Assembly: GCA_949318235.1 (NCBI GenBank)
Contig: OX439131.1
Coordinates: 11,790,125-11,854,124 of the forward strand
Direction: 5' to 3'
Origin: Ecdyonurus torrentis
Taxonomy: Eukaryota; Arthropoda; Insecta; Ephemeroptera; Heptageniidae
Length of the DNA: 64,000 nt
Part shown: piece by piece, positions 13,091 through 28,690 of the stretch
How the letters are laid out: every line of letters starts with the position of its first letter
Numbering within the stretch: position 1 is the first letter of the stretch
Made by a program: the position numbers and the translations under genes
The notes under the pieces: generated by a model
Database searches by the model: none
The model's input: the letters and a program-made list of their open reading frames with translations, nothing else
What the model was told of the DNA's origin: nothing

Positions 13091-14074
13091 TTCTTCTGGT
13101 TTATTCCTATTCCTTTCCGCATTTTTTTTTTTTTTTAATAATTCTGAATTTATTATATTTTTAAATAATAATAATATTTATTATTATTATTATTTCAAAT
13201 TTCATTATTATAAAGCTTTATATAAAATGAACTTGAATTTCTATATGTATATTTACAATTTACACAAGAGTGATTTAATAGTGGCTGGTAAACTAAAGCG
13301 AGGTATGAGATGTTATATTGCTGCTGACGATGTTGAAATGACGTGCAGTCAGACTAAACAGTGTATGTAATGTACATACATATAACTGCTATAATTACAC
13401 GTACAAACAACAAACAAGTTTTACGTCAGTAAGCTGCAAATATATTCCACATATATTTGTATTCATAAACAGTCTCTTCATGATTAAAATAAACTTATGA
13501 ATATGACAGTTGTTTCAAAGTTATGTTTTACTTTATTTATATTTACCGATTCCTTTATTTACTTTTCACAACCATTACACTGCAACTTTTATATATAGGA
13601 ACAAATAAATTTTAAAAAATTCTTTATGTATTCAATAACACTTTTTCATTATTCTATATAATTATATATAATCTATATCTATAGAGTTTTTGACAAACGC
13701 TTAAACTTTATATTTTGCTCTTTATTTCAAAACTACCCATAGTTCTAAGCTTAAAATATTTAGTAATTTTATTAGATTAAGATTATGTATATTGTACTTC
13801 ATACATAAAGTAAAATAGTTAAATTTGGGGTAAACGCTACACAGTAAAATTTATGCAAACTAATTATCTGTACTACCTCAGGCTAAAATCTAACTTCATA
13901 AAACCTTCTATTTCTAACATAATACAAAACCAGCTTCAAAAGTTATTTTGCTAATTGAATTTTAAATTCAACATACTACATTGCATATAGAAAATTATTA
14001 ATGTAAAGAACAAGACCACGTTGTACTGCACATCTTTTACGTCTGAATAATAATGTTACTTCAAGTAAAGATAA

Positions 14075-14170
14075 TTGAATTCAAATGCACTTTAGTGGTT
14101 TACATTGCAAGCAGTTGTTACACCAGATGAAGTAATTAAATTATTTCTCTTCACTTCAGAAATTAGATGT
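14075..14170 (+). repeat. Conserved arm block I, left copy
   Basis: Mirrors 30390-30515 (shared inverse segments attgaattcaaatgca and cttctcttcacttc-like). It is moderately diverged. Confidence 0.55.
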
Positions 14171-15164
14171 TCCACTTTTCATAAGACTGCATTTTAATTT
14201 TATTGTACTTCGTTGCATCAGTTTATATGCACATGCAATTACATACATTTTTCAGTATTATAAGTCTATCGACAAATCGCAATCGTAATATTATAAAACA
14301 TGCATATTTTGCACAATATATTAATCAACTATAAATCAATATAAAATAATGTCAAAACTAATTATTTGAATCAATTTTATAACTTGTAAATAATAAAACA
14401 CGAGTTCCAATTCAGAATAATGCAAACAGAAATTCTAAATGAAGCTTAAATTAAATATCAGTTCATTATTTTAACATGTAATAATTATAAATTAAAAAAT
14501 AGCGAGAATAAATAATCGGACCAAAAAAAGAAAAAAAAAGTAATAATTATGCTTGCTGAATTTAAGTAACATTTTTCCCCCAAATAATCTATGCTACATA
14601 ATTACTACAGTACATAGCATAAATATTATGATGTGCAACATAATAAAGGATTGTATATAGATGGCTTGTATCTCAAAATCTAAAAAAAAAACTTCTAAAT
14701 TTTATGATGCCATTTGAAAGTTAATAGTAACAGCTACCTATGAAAAAAATTTCAGAACCCGTAACCATCAGATAAGAGAGAAATGAATTATTGAAATTAA
14801 CATGGGCTCTTATGGGACTAAAACTTCAAAAAATCATAATTAAAAATCTAGCATGGTGACCCCCCAAAATTTTTACATTTTTGAAGATACCAAATCCTAA
14901 TGTATCACTGCACAAAATTTCAGATTTTTCTGTCTTTACAACTTTTTAGTCAAATCCCGCAGTAGCTGATTTCCCGCCTTAATTGTACTGTTCCAATTTA
15001 GTAATATATATTCTACAGGGACACAAACACAACTTATTGCATTTTTCTTTCCCCAGTTAAATTGTAATTTTCTATCTTTAAAAGTAAATATTCAACTCGT
15101 CAAAATGGAATAAGTTTTATAAAGTTCAAATGTTGAACACTGAAATTTGAAGTCACAACTTGAA

Positions 15165-15325
<161 letters not shown>

Positions 15326-15602
15326 ATGTTATTTTAATGTAAAAGCATTGCTTCACAACGTTAGTGTATTGCTATAGTATAGATTATAAATTGAATCTTA
15401 CTCCAAATGGTTTTAAATCCCATTGTTATATTGTTCACAAAGAATAGCCAGACAAAAGAAATAACAAAAAATTGCAGCTTGCAATACTGCAGTAACGTAT
15501 AGAAATCTAGTTAGTATTTCATATACCAAGGGAAATTAGCTTTCTTTAATCCTTTGTCTGAAAGAAAGTAAATAGAAAAAAAAATCAAACGTCTAAAGAG
15601 TA

Positions 15603-15925
<323 letters not shown>

Positions 15926-16428
15926 GTATTACAAGCAAGTTTGTGAGCTACAGTATGTTAAATGAAATTACTTTCTATAAGAGCATATATATAAGCTCGA
16001 CTGATACAAAAACTAATGCTCAATCCAAACGACAGTATCATCTAAAGGATTTTCTAAAGAAATGCTATTAAAAATGTAACGTAACACATGACTGACTGTA
16101 TGCCTTTTTTTCCCCCTATAGCAAAGAGTTCATACTTTGATAGTATCTAAACTAGCTTGAATTGGAATAAAACTTATTTAGAACTTTTATTTTCTATTGC
16201 AATAAACAATAACTTATGAAATGAACAAGGCTATATACATACGTATAACTCGTAATTCGTGTAACTTTAAGCCAAGATTATTTCAGTTTGTATTATCGCC
16301 CACATAATATTGCCCAGTTCAAGTTGCATTTCTTGGTTAAAAAAATGATCATTTAAGAAATTCGATAAAATCTCAGAGGTATAATTATGTTCTCCAGTTA
16401 TAATGTAATAAATACTCATGAAATGTGT

Positions 16429-16459
<31 letters not shown>

Positions 16460-16719
16460 GTACACACATATAATATTTACCGCTTTGTAGAGGCAATTTC
16501 GTAATCAAAAAGAGTTTTTTTCTTTCATTAATTTAAATATGCTATCAAACTGAACATACAAAATATAATTATCATTATAATTAACGAGAAAAGTTTTTTT
16601 TTTATTCATTAAACGTTTTTCTGTTTCCTTTAAAAAACCCTTTTTATTTTACTCTTCTGATTCAATTCTATTGAAATACATACATTTCTTGAAATAAACC
16701 ATAAAATAGACCTTTAAAT

Positions 16720-17010
16720 TTACACATTGACTAGTAGTGTGGAAAAGCTTATTTTGTAATTAAATTTAGTCTGTTATTTCGTGATGTTTGTTTATCTTTG
16801 AACAACGTATGTTACATCACAATTATTTCAACATATATTTGATGAAAGCTTTTGTATTGGACGTTATATTCAATTGAAATTTGCTTTATATATGAAGCTT
16901 TTAATACATTCGAATATTGTGAATAGCTTCGTCAACCGAAGCGAGAAAAGTAATCAGATTATTAAACAATAGAGTGTATGGTGAGAAATAATATCTGGAT
17001 TGTATGTTAT
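16720..17010 (+). repeat. Conserved arm block K, left copy
   Basis: Mirrors 28410-28690; shared inverse pieces include gtttgtttatctttgaac and agagtgtatggtg-like sequence. Around 80% identical by eye in the best parts. Confidence 0.7.
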
Positions 17011-17464
17011 ACTGGATCTGAGAAAGTGTGAATTAATTTTTATTTACCATATACATACGCGTCTTTTTTTTATTATTATTTTGCCTCTTATTGAAATTTT
17101 AAAATGTTTGTTATCTTACAAAGCGTAAAATATAATTTAAACTTTTTTATTTATTTATGTGTGGCAACATGTTTTGCATTGTGTAAAGTAACTTGTTGAC
17201 GAGACATACTTTTTAAATACTATAGCAACAAAAATATATTTAAGTAAGGCAGAGGATTCTGGAAGTCATCATTAGGACCTTGAGGCCTTTAAATAAGAAC
17301 CATTATATTATATAATTAATTTTGGCGCATACTTAAATAAATAATTTTAAGCATAAAACACTATATTATTATTATTATTTTTTTTTTGACAATGTTCTTA
17401 AAAAAATTCTTTGATGTTTAGAAAAAATTGTAATCAAAGTAAAAAAAAAATGCATTAAAATTCA

Positions 17465-17660
17465 CTGCATAACGTACGGCTTAATTAAAAGCGAATGTAC
17501 TGCCGTAAATGTAAGTTCCACGCGAGTGGTTTGCTTGGAGCCCCCCTACTGATTGCGGACCATAATCGAGTTAGGGGAGGCAAGCCCACTTCATTATCTT
17601 AATCATAAATTGAGTAGCTACTTTCAAACCAAGATATAAGTTAACAAGGGGGTGAACAAT
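17465..17660 (+). repeat. Conserved arm block L, left copy
   Basis: Mirrors 27695-27905. The segment attatcttaatcataaatt with gagtagctacttt is almost unchanged, and cgcgagtggttt is kept. It lies in the intron of gene A, 1.5 kb before the microexon. No splice-bounded open frame was found. Confidence 0.75.
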
Positions 17661-17739
17661 GAGAATTATTATATTGTTATAAAAAGATAGAAAGATAATT
17701 AATGAGATATGCCACCTTAATTGTGTTGTATATTGTATA

Positions 17740-17755
17740 TTGTGTGTGTGTGTAT

Positions 17756-17842
<87 letters not shown>

Positions 17843-17855
17843 GTGTGTGTGTGTT
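17740..17855. repeat. (GT)n(TA)n(GT)n microsatellite
   Basis: TA core at 17755-17840 flanked on each side by short GT runs (tgtgtgtgtg). Confidence 0.95.
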
Positions 17856-19143
17856 TTATATAACTCAAGATTTCAAATATCCATTCAACGTCAAAAGTTC
17901 AATAAATAACTCCAGTACTCCACTCGACAGTATGTAAATATATAATAAGAATAAACTTATTTCAGAATATTAAAGATAGACTGAATCTTAATTAATTTTA
18001 AGTTTATAATTAAAATTCATTTAAAAAATTTTTTCTTACTGACATTTTCTTTTCTCTTAGAGAGATTTATTCAAGTTTATTACATAGTTTTAAATTAAAA
18101 TTATTATAAAGTAAGACAATTTCACCCTCTTGTATTTAATTTTAAGATTTAACTTATACCGTGTGGGTACTACGTGAAGAAAAGTGGTTGCAAACTTTCA
18201 GCAATAAAAGTGCTTTGACTTTGACACTAGCGCGGCCTCGGGTTGAGGTAAAAAAAATTAGCTGAGTTACTGTACAAATCTCAGATCTATTTGATAGATT
18301 AAAGAAAAATGAGTGAGTGCTCTCTCCTCTACTGATTACGACGTAGTATTCGTTAATATTTATTTTAAAATTTATTAATACCATATATTGATTTTTTTTA
18401 AGTGTACTTATGAATTTTGAGTTATTGTAAACTTCTTCATTATTTAATTAGCTATTTATTTGAGCTATTTGTAAAAAAAAAAAAAAAAATTAAATTTTTT
18501 TTTGAAATTGAAGAAAAAACGTTGAAATTGGCAAATCTGAAATTTAATTGTCATCACATTTAGTCATTTTAAATATTATTCTAAAAGTTTTTTATGTCGT
18601 ACTGAGTTTTTACAGGTGAGCCATTGTAAAAGTAAAATAAGTCATGATAATTCTTATTTGATGAATAATTTTTTTTCTTACAAATATTTAAAACAAACAT
18701 ATTGTTAACCCCTTGAAGCAAACGTCGAATACGAACATATTGAAATTTTATTGTTGAAATGAAAACTACAAATAAAACATATTATAGTTGTCATTGTCTG
18801 CATAAAATTTGTTATGAAAAGCAGAAATCATTAACCAATTTTTTTACAGTTATATAATGCTATGGCAAAGATTATCATTAACTATAGTAACTATATAGAA
18901 AACATGCACTCGTATAGTAATATAAACAGCACTAAAAACTACCCAATCAAAAATATGTTTTTACAGTATAATATAGGAACATCTTTTATATTTCAAAATG
19001 TGATGAAATGTACACCAAATTTCATTTTATATGTTATTTTAAGAATCATTTTTAATATATACATATATGAATAACACATGACGTTAAATATGTAATAATA
19101 TTATCTCAATGCTTAACTATCCATAACTTTCTTTTTGTTTTAG

Positions 19144-19164
19144 GAATGGCTGAGCTGAACGTTG
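19144..19164 (+). CDS. Gene A, 21-base linker microexon
   Basis: The plus strand reads tttgttttag|GAATGGCTGAGCTGAACGTT then G|gtaagt: consensus acceptor and donor around 21 bases. In phase 1 it encodes (G)MAELNV and stays in phase 1 into the exon at 20800. It is the inverted paralogue of 25734-25754 in gene B, where the peptide is MAELNA. The preceding exon of gene A was not found in the window. Mirror symmetry about 23 kb puts its Ig exons several kb upstream of position 1. Confidence 0.75.
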
Positions 19165-20799
<1,635 letters not shown>

Positions 20800-20882
20800 A
20801 TAACTCAGGGTGTGGTGAGTGGCATGGTGAAGCTCTCCTCGTGACATTGCTGCTGGCGGCGTGGCACTTGTGTCACTGTTGA
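20800..20882 (+). CDS. Gene A, last coding exon: hydrophobic C-terminal tail (GPI-type signal)
   Basis: The acceptor is ttgtttgcag|ATAACTC. In phase 1 from the microexon it reads DNSGCGEWHG, then EALLVTLLLAAWHLCHC and stop TGA at 20880-20882. DNSG is a plausible GPI omega region, followed by a short spacer and a hydrophobic run reaching almost to the C-terminus, which is the classic layout of a GPI signal. It has the same coding length and phase as the gene B exon 25064-25146, but beyond the first few residues the sequences have diverged and only hydrophobicity is kept. A consensus donor (GG|gtgagt) follows two bases after the stop, so the exon may run to 20884 with a 3'UTR intron. A second donor-like site (TGTG|gtgagt, after 20814) inside the exon could truncate the tail. 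Confidence 0.78.
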
Positions 20883-21097
20883 GGGTGAGTATATCTCTTA
20901 TCAGAAATCATAATCAATTCTTATCAATTCTTATGAATTTCACTTATCAATATTATTTCCCATTATTAAATTAAATTATTTTAATGGTTAAATTAAATGG
21001 CAATTATCTTTTAGCTTGTGCCTGATTTGATAGCCCAGTAAAATGATGTGATGTAATGTACATATTTTCATTATTTTGTGTGAGAAGAGAGAGCAAG

Positions 21098-21258
<161 letters not shown>

Positions 21259-21277
21259 CTGATCTGTTATTTTTCAG

Positions 21278-21310
21278 TTGAGCTCGATAACATTGGAGTC
21301 ACGATTATTC
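21278..21310 (+). other. Possible 33-base exon downstream of gene A stop
   Basis: The sequence gttatttttcag|TTGAGCTCGA...|gtaagt has an excellent acceptor and a consensus donor 33 bases apart. It could be a 3'UTR exon joined to the donor after 20884. Alternatively, joined to the microexon at 19164 or to the internal donor after 20814, it continues in phase 1 as [11 protein letters not shown]. An alternative isoform that skips the GPI tail would then need a further exon, which was not identified. The upstream intron would contain a 160-base (TA)n array. Confidence 0.35.
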
Positions 21311-21594
21311 GTAAGTAAATCATGGCAGGGGTACAGAGTGAGACCAAATAATATTTCAATGACATTGTGTGAAAGTGTTGACAAAAACAGGGTAAATAAA
21401 AACTATATGTTCGTGTTCAAATTTAAAAATCTCTCAATTTATGTATAAAAAAAATCTATATATGTATATTGAAATATCGTATTAAATATTTATTGTAAAA
21501 GTAACGTGAATATTATTAGTAATATATACGAAAATTAGTATGTTGTATTATTATTACTAAAGTAGATTACAAAACAAAATTATTTCACACTAGT

Positions 21595-22135
21595 TAACAG
21601 TGTTTTGTTTGTATCTATGTATCTATAATATAATCTCAATTTTAAAAGCTCAACACTATTTAGACAAAAGAGTTTAAGTTAAGTAACAAAGATCTTATGT
21701 AAATAAATTGTGTAAGTTTTTTTTTTAATATATATATAAATTTTTTTTTACGAAAGAACTTTAAAAATGTTTCAGCTTATGTTTAAATTATGTTAATCTG
21801 TTTTAATCTCGCCATTTTTGGCATTAAAAACTTAGTGTTATGTGTTTGTAACTGTGTTATAAATAATATTTTTTATTTATAAATCTACATAAACAGAACA
21901 ATAATTATTACGTCTTTCTTTCTTTCTTTATTTTTTTATTTAACAGTGTTTTTTGTCGCTATGTTTTTATAATTATACAGTATCTATGTAATAATCTCAA
22001 ATTTTAAAGCAGACAAGTAAGAATTTATTGCTCTTGTATTTATATATTATGTGTTTTTATTTGTGTTTTGTGATGTTCTTTCTACTCTGTGAAGATACTG
22101 AATACATAATAAAATCTTAAATCTTAGTATATACA
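21595..22135 (+). repeat. Two related segments and a retroelement-like 3' end
   Basis: Segments at 21595-21650 and 21942-22011 share ttaacagtgtttt, tatctatgt and aatctcaa.ttttaaa. The stretch at 22080-22135 (ctctgtgaagatactg, then aataaaatctta) resembles 10030-10080 (ctctgtaaagacatgg, then aataaaatctta). This looks like dispersed decayed repeat tails, possibly from a non-LTR retroelement. No reverse-transcriptase reading was found. Confidence 0.3.
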
Positions 22136-22603
22136 ATACTAAATAAATATAATTTTTTGGAATTATGTGTGAATGATTATGTATGATTTTGTACATTTCC
22201 CTTCTCTTTTTATATACACACTTTTGTCTCTGAAAAGACCAGTCTTCAGTTTACAATTTTAATGAATATTGCACTAATTGACACTAAAACTGATTGTTAA
22301 ACTAACTATTGCAAGTATGAGGTTCATACAAATCAGCGTCAAAATTATATTTTATTTATTATATTATTGTAATAAATAATGTAACATGATTAAGATTCGT
22401 GTACTCGTCTATACAGAAGATAACTAATAGAATTCTTGAAAATATCACTTAATAATTAATATGAATATATTAATAAAAGTTTTGTTAAGGCTAAAAATTA
22501 AGTACTGAGGTGATTTGCCAAACAAATTGTTAAGGTGGAAACATGGATTTTTTTTTTCTTTTTTTGTCCGGTCATAATTAAGGAAAGACAAACTCTAAAT
22601 ATG

Positions 22604-22604
22604 T

Positions 22605-22635
<31 letters not shown>

Positions 22636-22646
22636 GGGGGGGGGGG
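22604..22646. repeat. A-run joined to G-run
   Basis: A long A tract passes through aga into about 14 G. Similar A-to-G junctions occur at 5159-5180 and near 39314-39331 (G-run). Confidence 0.85.
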
Positions 22647-24499
22647 AGTCACCAAGCAAGTTATTGAATTACGAATTTTGAAAATTTTACTCTCCTAATA
22701 CTCTGTGTTTATTTTAATGAGATGGCCAAGGATCCTTAACTTTTATCACTTTTTTTTTGTTTTTTTTTTTTGTATTACTTATATTATACATTAAAAAGTT
22801 TCGGATTTAACGTTGAATTTCAGAGATATGAACCTCCTAACTACAACCAACCCTAGGGGAGTATGCACTAATTATTGTTCGTGTGTAATTGAATTGCCCA
22901 CTTATATTGATTTTAACATCGATAAGATTGTTTTTTAAGCATTAAAATTTTGTGAAGTTGATGAATAATCATAAAACAACAACTAATTCTTAGAATGCTG
23001 CCCAAATATGTAGTTTTTTCCTCAAATAAACCCATTCTTTTCTCAAATTACTCATAACTTGTTAATATTATTATTGATATAAAATAAAACAAAGAATGCA
23101 CTTTATAATTGTTTGTATAAAACTACAATAAAAAAATGTTGAAAAATGTTCTTACCTTTTATTTTTATTTATGTATTTAAAACCTTTTGTAAATTTTGTT
23201 AATGCAGCGTATTTCTCTCTCCTTGTACTATAATATTCTATATTATTCTATACATTCATATCTAAAATTATAGGTATTTTTTAATACATTTTATATTTTT
23301 TTTATATAGGATAGGTAGAAATACAAAATGAAATGCTTTAACTTGATATAATCTGATTTTTATTACAATTATTTAATAGAAACTATAAATAATGAACGTC
23401 ATAATAAATTTTTATTATTATTATTTATTATTTAAATCAAAGACATTTATTTATTTGTTAAAATTTTTACATTAACCATCATGTTATTTATACATTTATG
23501 TTACATACACACATAATAATATAGAAGTTCAAAGTTCATTGTGCAACTTAAGTTTGTTACACAGTATCACATATTTGACAAGTGAGGGTATAAGCATGAA
23601 ATATCGTCTACATATTATATATATAACACTGATGAGGGTTTAGAACACTTTTATCTTGGGTAAACACGAAAAACTTTAGTTCAAGGTATTCAAGTAATTA
23701 AATAAGTTTTGTACATAAACTTATTGAAACAAAAGTAGCAAATTAAAATATTATACAGGTTCTATGCTCTATTTTGTTTTTTATTCAGTAGAATAAATTT
23801 ATTAATGCTAAGCAAGAGAAATACTGTATTTTTTTTTTTGAATCGATGATAAAAAGGAATATGTTTTATTAATTAGAACAATTAGAGGATGTTTTTTTTT
23901 TTTTTTTTTATTATTATTATTATTTTTTTTACTACAATCTGTCACTGATTCTAAAACACTGAAATTTCCTGTATGTATTGAAGTCTTATTTTATTTAAAA
24001 CTCGTGATTTAAAAATTAATGCTAATCACACAAATATTTTCTATTTGAAATAGTTAACTGTCTACAATTTTATAAATAATAACGTTTTTTTTTTTTTTAA
24101 TTTTATTCTTGAAACATTTTTTTATTGAAATAATATAAGCAAATATGCCAAATGTATTATATAAACTTTTCTTAATGGTATGTTGTATATACCAATTAAA
24201 AAAAACTGCACTTTTTATCAATAAAAAATAATTATATAGTTAAATAAAGAATGTCATTACGTCTGATAGAAAACAAAGATTTAAATGTTGCGCAGCATTA
24301 TATTTTAGACAAGTCACTTACTTTGAATTTTTTTCTTTCTTTTTTCTATATCTTGTGAAATGAGATTTATATAAAAATGGTCCACTGTTTCATACACAGG
24401 ATGGTTACAAGAATGATTCGACATATAATAATCATTCATTATATGAGCAAAATAAATTTTTTTATCAGATGATTCCAGATCAGTGAAGGGAGGGCTCAC

Positions 24500-24573
24500 T
24501 TTCGTAGTTGTAGCTTGCTAAAATCTTGTTTCCTATGAGAGGGAATGGCAGGATTTGCTGCTATATTTTGGGT
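24500..24573 (-). other. Possible extra exon downstream of gene B stop
   Basis: The minus strand has a strong acceptor (cttatttcag) and, 74 bases later, a consensus donor (CGAAA|gtgagc). If spliced directly to the microexon at 25734 it would read DPKYSSKSCHSLS then stop, giving a tail with no hydrophobic segment and hence a secreted isoform. Otherwise it may be a 3'UTR exon. In a different phase (0) the whole exon is open. No counterpart was recognised in gene A, so this rests on splice signals alone. Confidence 0.3.
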
Positions 24574-25063
24574 CTGAAATAAGAGAGTATAGTGTTGCTA
24601 GAAAAACATGCCTTCATATCACCAGTAATATTATGCACAATAATAACTATTTATTTTAGTGTAAATGAATGATAATATTAGAAAAACCTAAAAGTAAACA
24701 AACAATGAATTACTTTAAAAGTTTATTGTAAAATCTATTCATTAGTCAATAGTTATTTAATTTAAACAATGAATAATTTTAAAACAAACACATTACTAGA
24801 ATTACTAGAAGTTCGAGAATATTTAATATTTATGAACTACTGTGTGTTCATTTTTTTTTCTTCATTTTTTACATCAATATCTATACAATATATTTATAAA
24901 TCTCATTTTTGTTTCATGTTAGTTTTTTATAAATATAATTTATAATTTTGTTCAAGTCGCACTGCTTAGATAAATTGCAAATACCTAATGAATGAAGTTG
25001 AAAGCTCGACGTTGTGAGACGCGGCAAAGTCAGCACTCAAATACAGAGCCCACGATGACTTTG

Positions 25064-25146
25064 CTACATGCTCAAATGTCTGAAGTGGAGCCAAATCTGT
25101 ATCAGGACGGCGATCAACGTTGCACTTGCCGTGGTTGCTGAGCTAT
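25064..25146 (-). CDS. Gene B, last coding exon: hydrophobic C-terminal tail (GPI-type signal)
   Basis: The acceptor is tgttttatag|ATAGCTC. Entered in phase 1 from the microexon, it reads DSSATTASATLIAVLIQIWL then HFRHLSM and stop TAG at 25066-25064. The small-residue cluster DSSATTASA followed by the hydrophobic run TLIAVLIQIWL is what a GPI-attachment signal looks like: omega site near the Ser/Ala cluster, then a cleaved hydrophobic tail. The few polar residues at the extreme end are slightly unusual for a GPI signal, so a single transmembrane helix with a very short cytoplasmic end is the alternative. A possible polyadenylation signal (AATAAA, minus strand) lies at 24727-24722. Confidence 0.78.
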
Positions 25147-25733
25147 CTATAAAACACAATCAGCAAACATAGCTTATGGATCACCTACATCAATCGTAAG
25201 TACACACAATGAAAATCGAACTCACTAAATTAAAAATAAAACTATATTTCAGAATTTCAATTGCAAAAAAAAAAAAAAAAAAAAATACAGATACTAAAAA
25301 TAATATATTTATATAGTGTAGAGAAGTAGAGAATACAAGCTTTAAGTTTGTATTCTATTGTTATATGGGTATTCAAAGTGTTCATAATGGATACTTGAAT
25401 TATTGTAATGTTCTAAGTCTATATTAATAATGTAGTAAAATTTATATTACAGTAGTACTGTACATTTAAAGTAGCTTTGGTTACCACATGTGCCACGTGT
25501 TTAACTTTAACTATCTTTATGTATTTTATGTCCACGTCCACATATATAATATATAATTATATATATATATACAAACAATTGAAAATCTGACCGTAAAGTA
25601 AGTAATCTTGTCATCTGGCTTGTTTATATTTCTTTACTATAATATACCATCAAATTTACAACACAATTAATAAATTAACTGTATAATTCTCAACAACGTA
25701 TAAAACGTGGATTGAAGTAATGAGTTAACTTAC

Positions 25734-25754
25734 CAGCATTCAATTCAGCCATTC
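25734..25754 (-). CDS. Gene B, 21-base linker microexon
   Basis: The sequence reads gtttcag|GAATGGCTGAATTGAATGCT then G|gtaagt on the minus strand: perfect splice sites around 21 bases. Entering in phase 1, after the G of the Ig exon, it encodes (G)MAELNA and leaves in phase 1, so it adds seven residues without changing frame. It is the reverse-complement counterpart of the plus-strand microexon at 19144-19164. The two differ at four bases, three of them silent and one V/A, which suggests selection on the peptide. It lies between the Ig domain and the hydrophobic tail, so it is a juxtamembrane stalk. Its small size makes it a candidate for regulated skipping. Confidence 0.8.
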
Positions 25755-27694
25755 CTGAAACATAAAAAAAATGAAATTAGTTAGTTGTTAATATGTACCG
25801 ACATGAAATGAATAACCTGCAATTTTAGTCATGCTTTTCAGTCTATAGTTGTGCAGGTTTTTCAATTCCTTGCGATACAAAAACTAATTTATGATATTAG
25901 TAAAAATAAAAAAAAAAAGTAGAATTAGTAGTATTGGTGTAGAAAAAAAATTTTAACAGTTTTTTTTATTATATATTTCCAACAAATTAATAGCACATTT
26001 TTACTATACGATAAAACATGAAAAATAAATGCAAAGTCATGAAACATGAAAAATTATAATCATGTTAACTACTAAAATATTCATATCTGTTATCTAAATT
26101 AAGAAATTAAATGAATTATCCATAAGCAAAGTCTCTGTAGTAATTACTTAAAATTACAACTCTTGTCATGTTTCTGACAAAAATTTTCTCAAAAAGATAA
26201 AATTTAAATACTTTAACAATTATTGTAATACACTTTTTTGTAATGAAAAAGTTGAGATAATAATTAAGAAAATTTCAAATTAAAACGTTAAGATAAAATT
26301 GTGACAGTGTCTTTGAGAGTTACATTAGCTGACATTTTCCCTACCTCATGTATTTAATCTAGCTAATAAATCTGAGATTTCTACAGCTACTCCGATAAAG
26401 AACAAGCAGCTATTTCTTTAACCTCAATTCAAGGCTATACACTCGTGTTCAGTTTCAACATTTTTGTTGCTGAAAGTTTAAAGGCAACTCACCTTTCTAC
26501 ATTATACACAGTGTAAAGTAAATAAAAAAATGTTGCTGCAATTATTTTATACTGCATTTATTTTAATTAATAACTACGTATGTACATAGTAAACTTTAAT
26601 ACTCGTAAATCTCTTTAAGAGAAAAGAAAATGTTAGTGACCTCAAAATTCAAAATATGTTTAAAATAAAATAAACCTAAAAATGTTTAATGAATTCTATA
26701 ATTATAAACATAAAATTAATAGAGTTCTAAGTGCATTTTTTTTCAAATAAATTTAAAGCTCTCATTTAGTATAATATACTTATTATTTAGTTGTAACTAT
26801 GTATAGAATATAATAATTATAAATTTAATAAAGTTTACAATATTTAATTTTAATACTAATACTTTTGAAAAAGAATATATTATATTATAGATCACACTAG
26901 TATACATCATTATCATTAATGACGGTATCATAAAATGAAATATAAGAAAATATGTAAGCATATTTGAAAACACCATAATATCACTTTTCAATGATTGAGT
27001 TTGCAAACAAATCTAATGCTGCTTATTAGAGTAAAAAAAAATGCTTTAAACAATTTTATTGTAAAAATGTAATTAGTATGCACTAATTAAATTTCTTTCT
27101 CTTGCATAAAGTGGTTTTCTAAAAAAATTGCTTCAAGGTTGATCATGGATCACGTAATGCTTCACAGAACGAAAAGATTACGTAATTTATGCTGTATTTA
27201 TGTCATAGAAACTAGCTAGAGGTCACTTCATGTTTAACTACACGCGTCTAATTAGTTACATGAAAACACAGGTAACAAGCATTGGATATAGCATGTAAGA
27301 AGTAAAGTCTTATTATACCATAAAATCATTAAGTACAGATGGTATAAAAATTTGAAACCTTATTTATGTAATACGCCTTATATATATAAGCCCTATACTA
27401 AAATTTTAAGTTTACTGTATTTACATTATCTACAACATAGTAATACACCGTCTTTGCGTTGCTACAGATTAAAAAAAAACTGTCCAAAATTTGTATAATA
27501 TTATAAATAATAAAGATTTTAGAAACAAGTATGTCACATTTTAATAATAAAAAAATTACCCTATCTTGAAACTCTATGCACCCAAATTTACTTTTATATG
27601 GTTATCATTTTTAATTGCATTGTTATTTTTTTATGCATTATTAATGAATCACCCGTTGTCAACTTTTATCACAGTAATTACTCGCCTTTCTCTC

Positions 27695-27905
27695 ATAACA
27701 AAAATACAAATATTTCGTCCCCTTGTTAACTTATTTAAAAGTAGCTACTCAATTTATGATTAAGATAATGAAGTGTGTGGGGTAAGAAGTGTGCTCGCCT
27801 CCCCTAACTTTATTTTAGTTTACAATCAGACCGCCCTTATCAAACCACTCGCGTGGAATTCACATTTGTGGGTAATTCCTTAGCTTTTAATTAGGCGGCA
27901 AGTTC
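27695..27905 (-). repeat. Conserved arm block L, right copy
   Basis: Reverse-complement partner of 17465-17660, about 2 kb upstream of the gene B microexon. Confidence 0.75.
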
Positions 27906-28409
27906 CGTAGTGAATTTTAATACAAAATATTTTACCTCTTTCTTTATTCATAAATTTTTGCGGTAAACTTAAAAATAAGAAAATATATTATTTTTGTTTG
28001 ATCTAACTCAAAATAATTAAGAAGTATAAATTAAACATTTGGAAAGGCTATTGTTTTTTTAGAATTCTCAAATCGTGTCCTTTTTTATTTTTATTATTTT
28101 CATGCGTACAGTATATGCTAATTAATTTAAAATTATTTTTTTACTAATATTTTTTATTTCAATATTTTCTATTGGCAAGAAATAATTAAATTTACATTTT
28201 CCGTATTTTTTTTTCACAGTACTTAATAATTGAATTTATTGAAAATGTGCTAACTGTACTTTAATCAAAAAAAATTGTGAACAAATTGTAAAAAAAAAAA
28301 AAAATAAAAAAATGCCAAGACCGTTCAAAATAATATCAGCGTTATAAAACAAAATTTAATTAAATTTTTACGTCATATGTTCACTTGGTCTATACATATA
28401 TAATATTAT

Positions 28410-28690
28410 TCCACACCATACTCTATTGTTAAATAAATCTGATTACTTTCAGCGTTTCTGATGACGAGGCTATTCAAAATATTTGAATATTTTTCAAGCT
28501 TATAAAAACAAAATTGAATTGAAAAACAGTGCGTAACACAAAAGTGTACAACAAATAGGTCGAAATTTTATGACAATGGCAATGTGAGTGTGTATGTATA
28601 TGTGTTCAAAGATAAACAAACACCGCAAATTACAAACTAAATTTACTTACAAAATAAACTTTTCTGTGCGCTGCTAACCAATGTGTGTAT
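28410..28690 (-). repeat. Conserved arm block K, right copy
   Basis: Reverse-complement partner of 16720-17010. Confidence 0.7.
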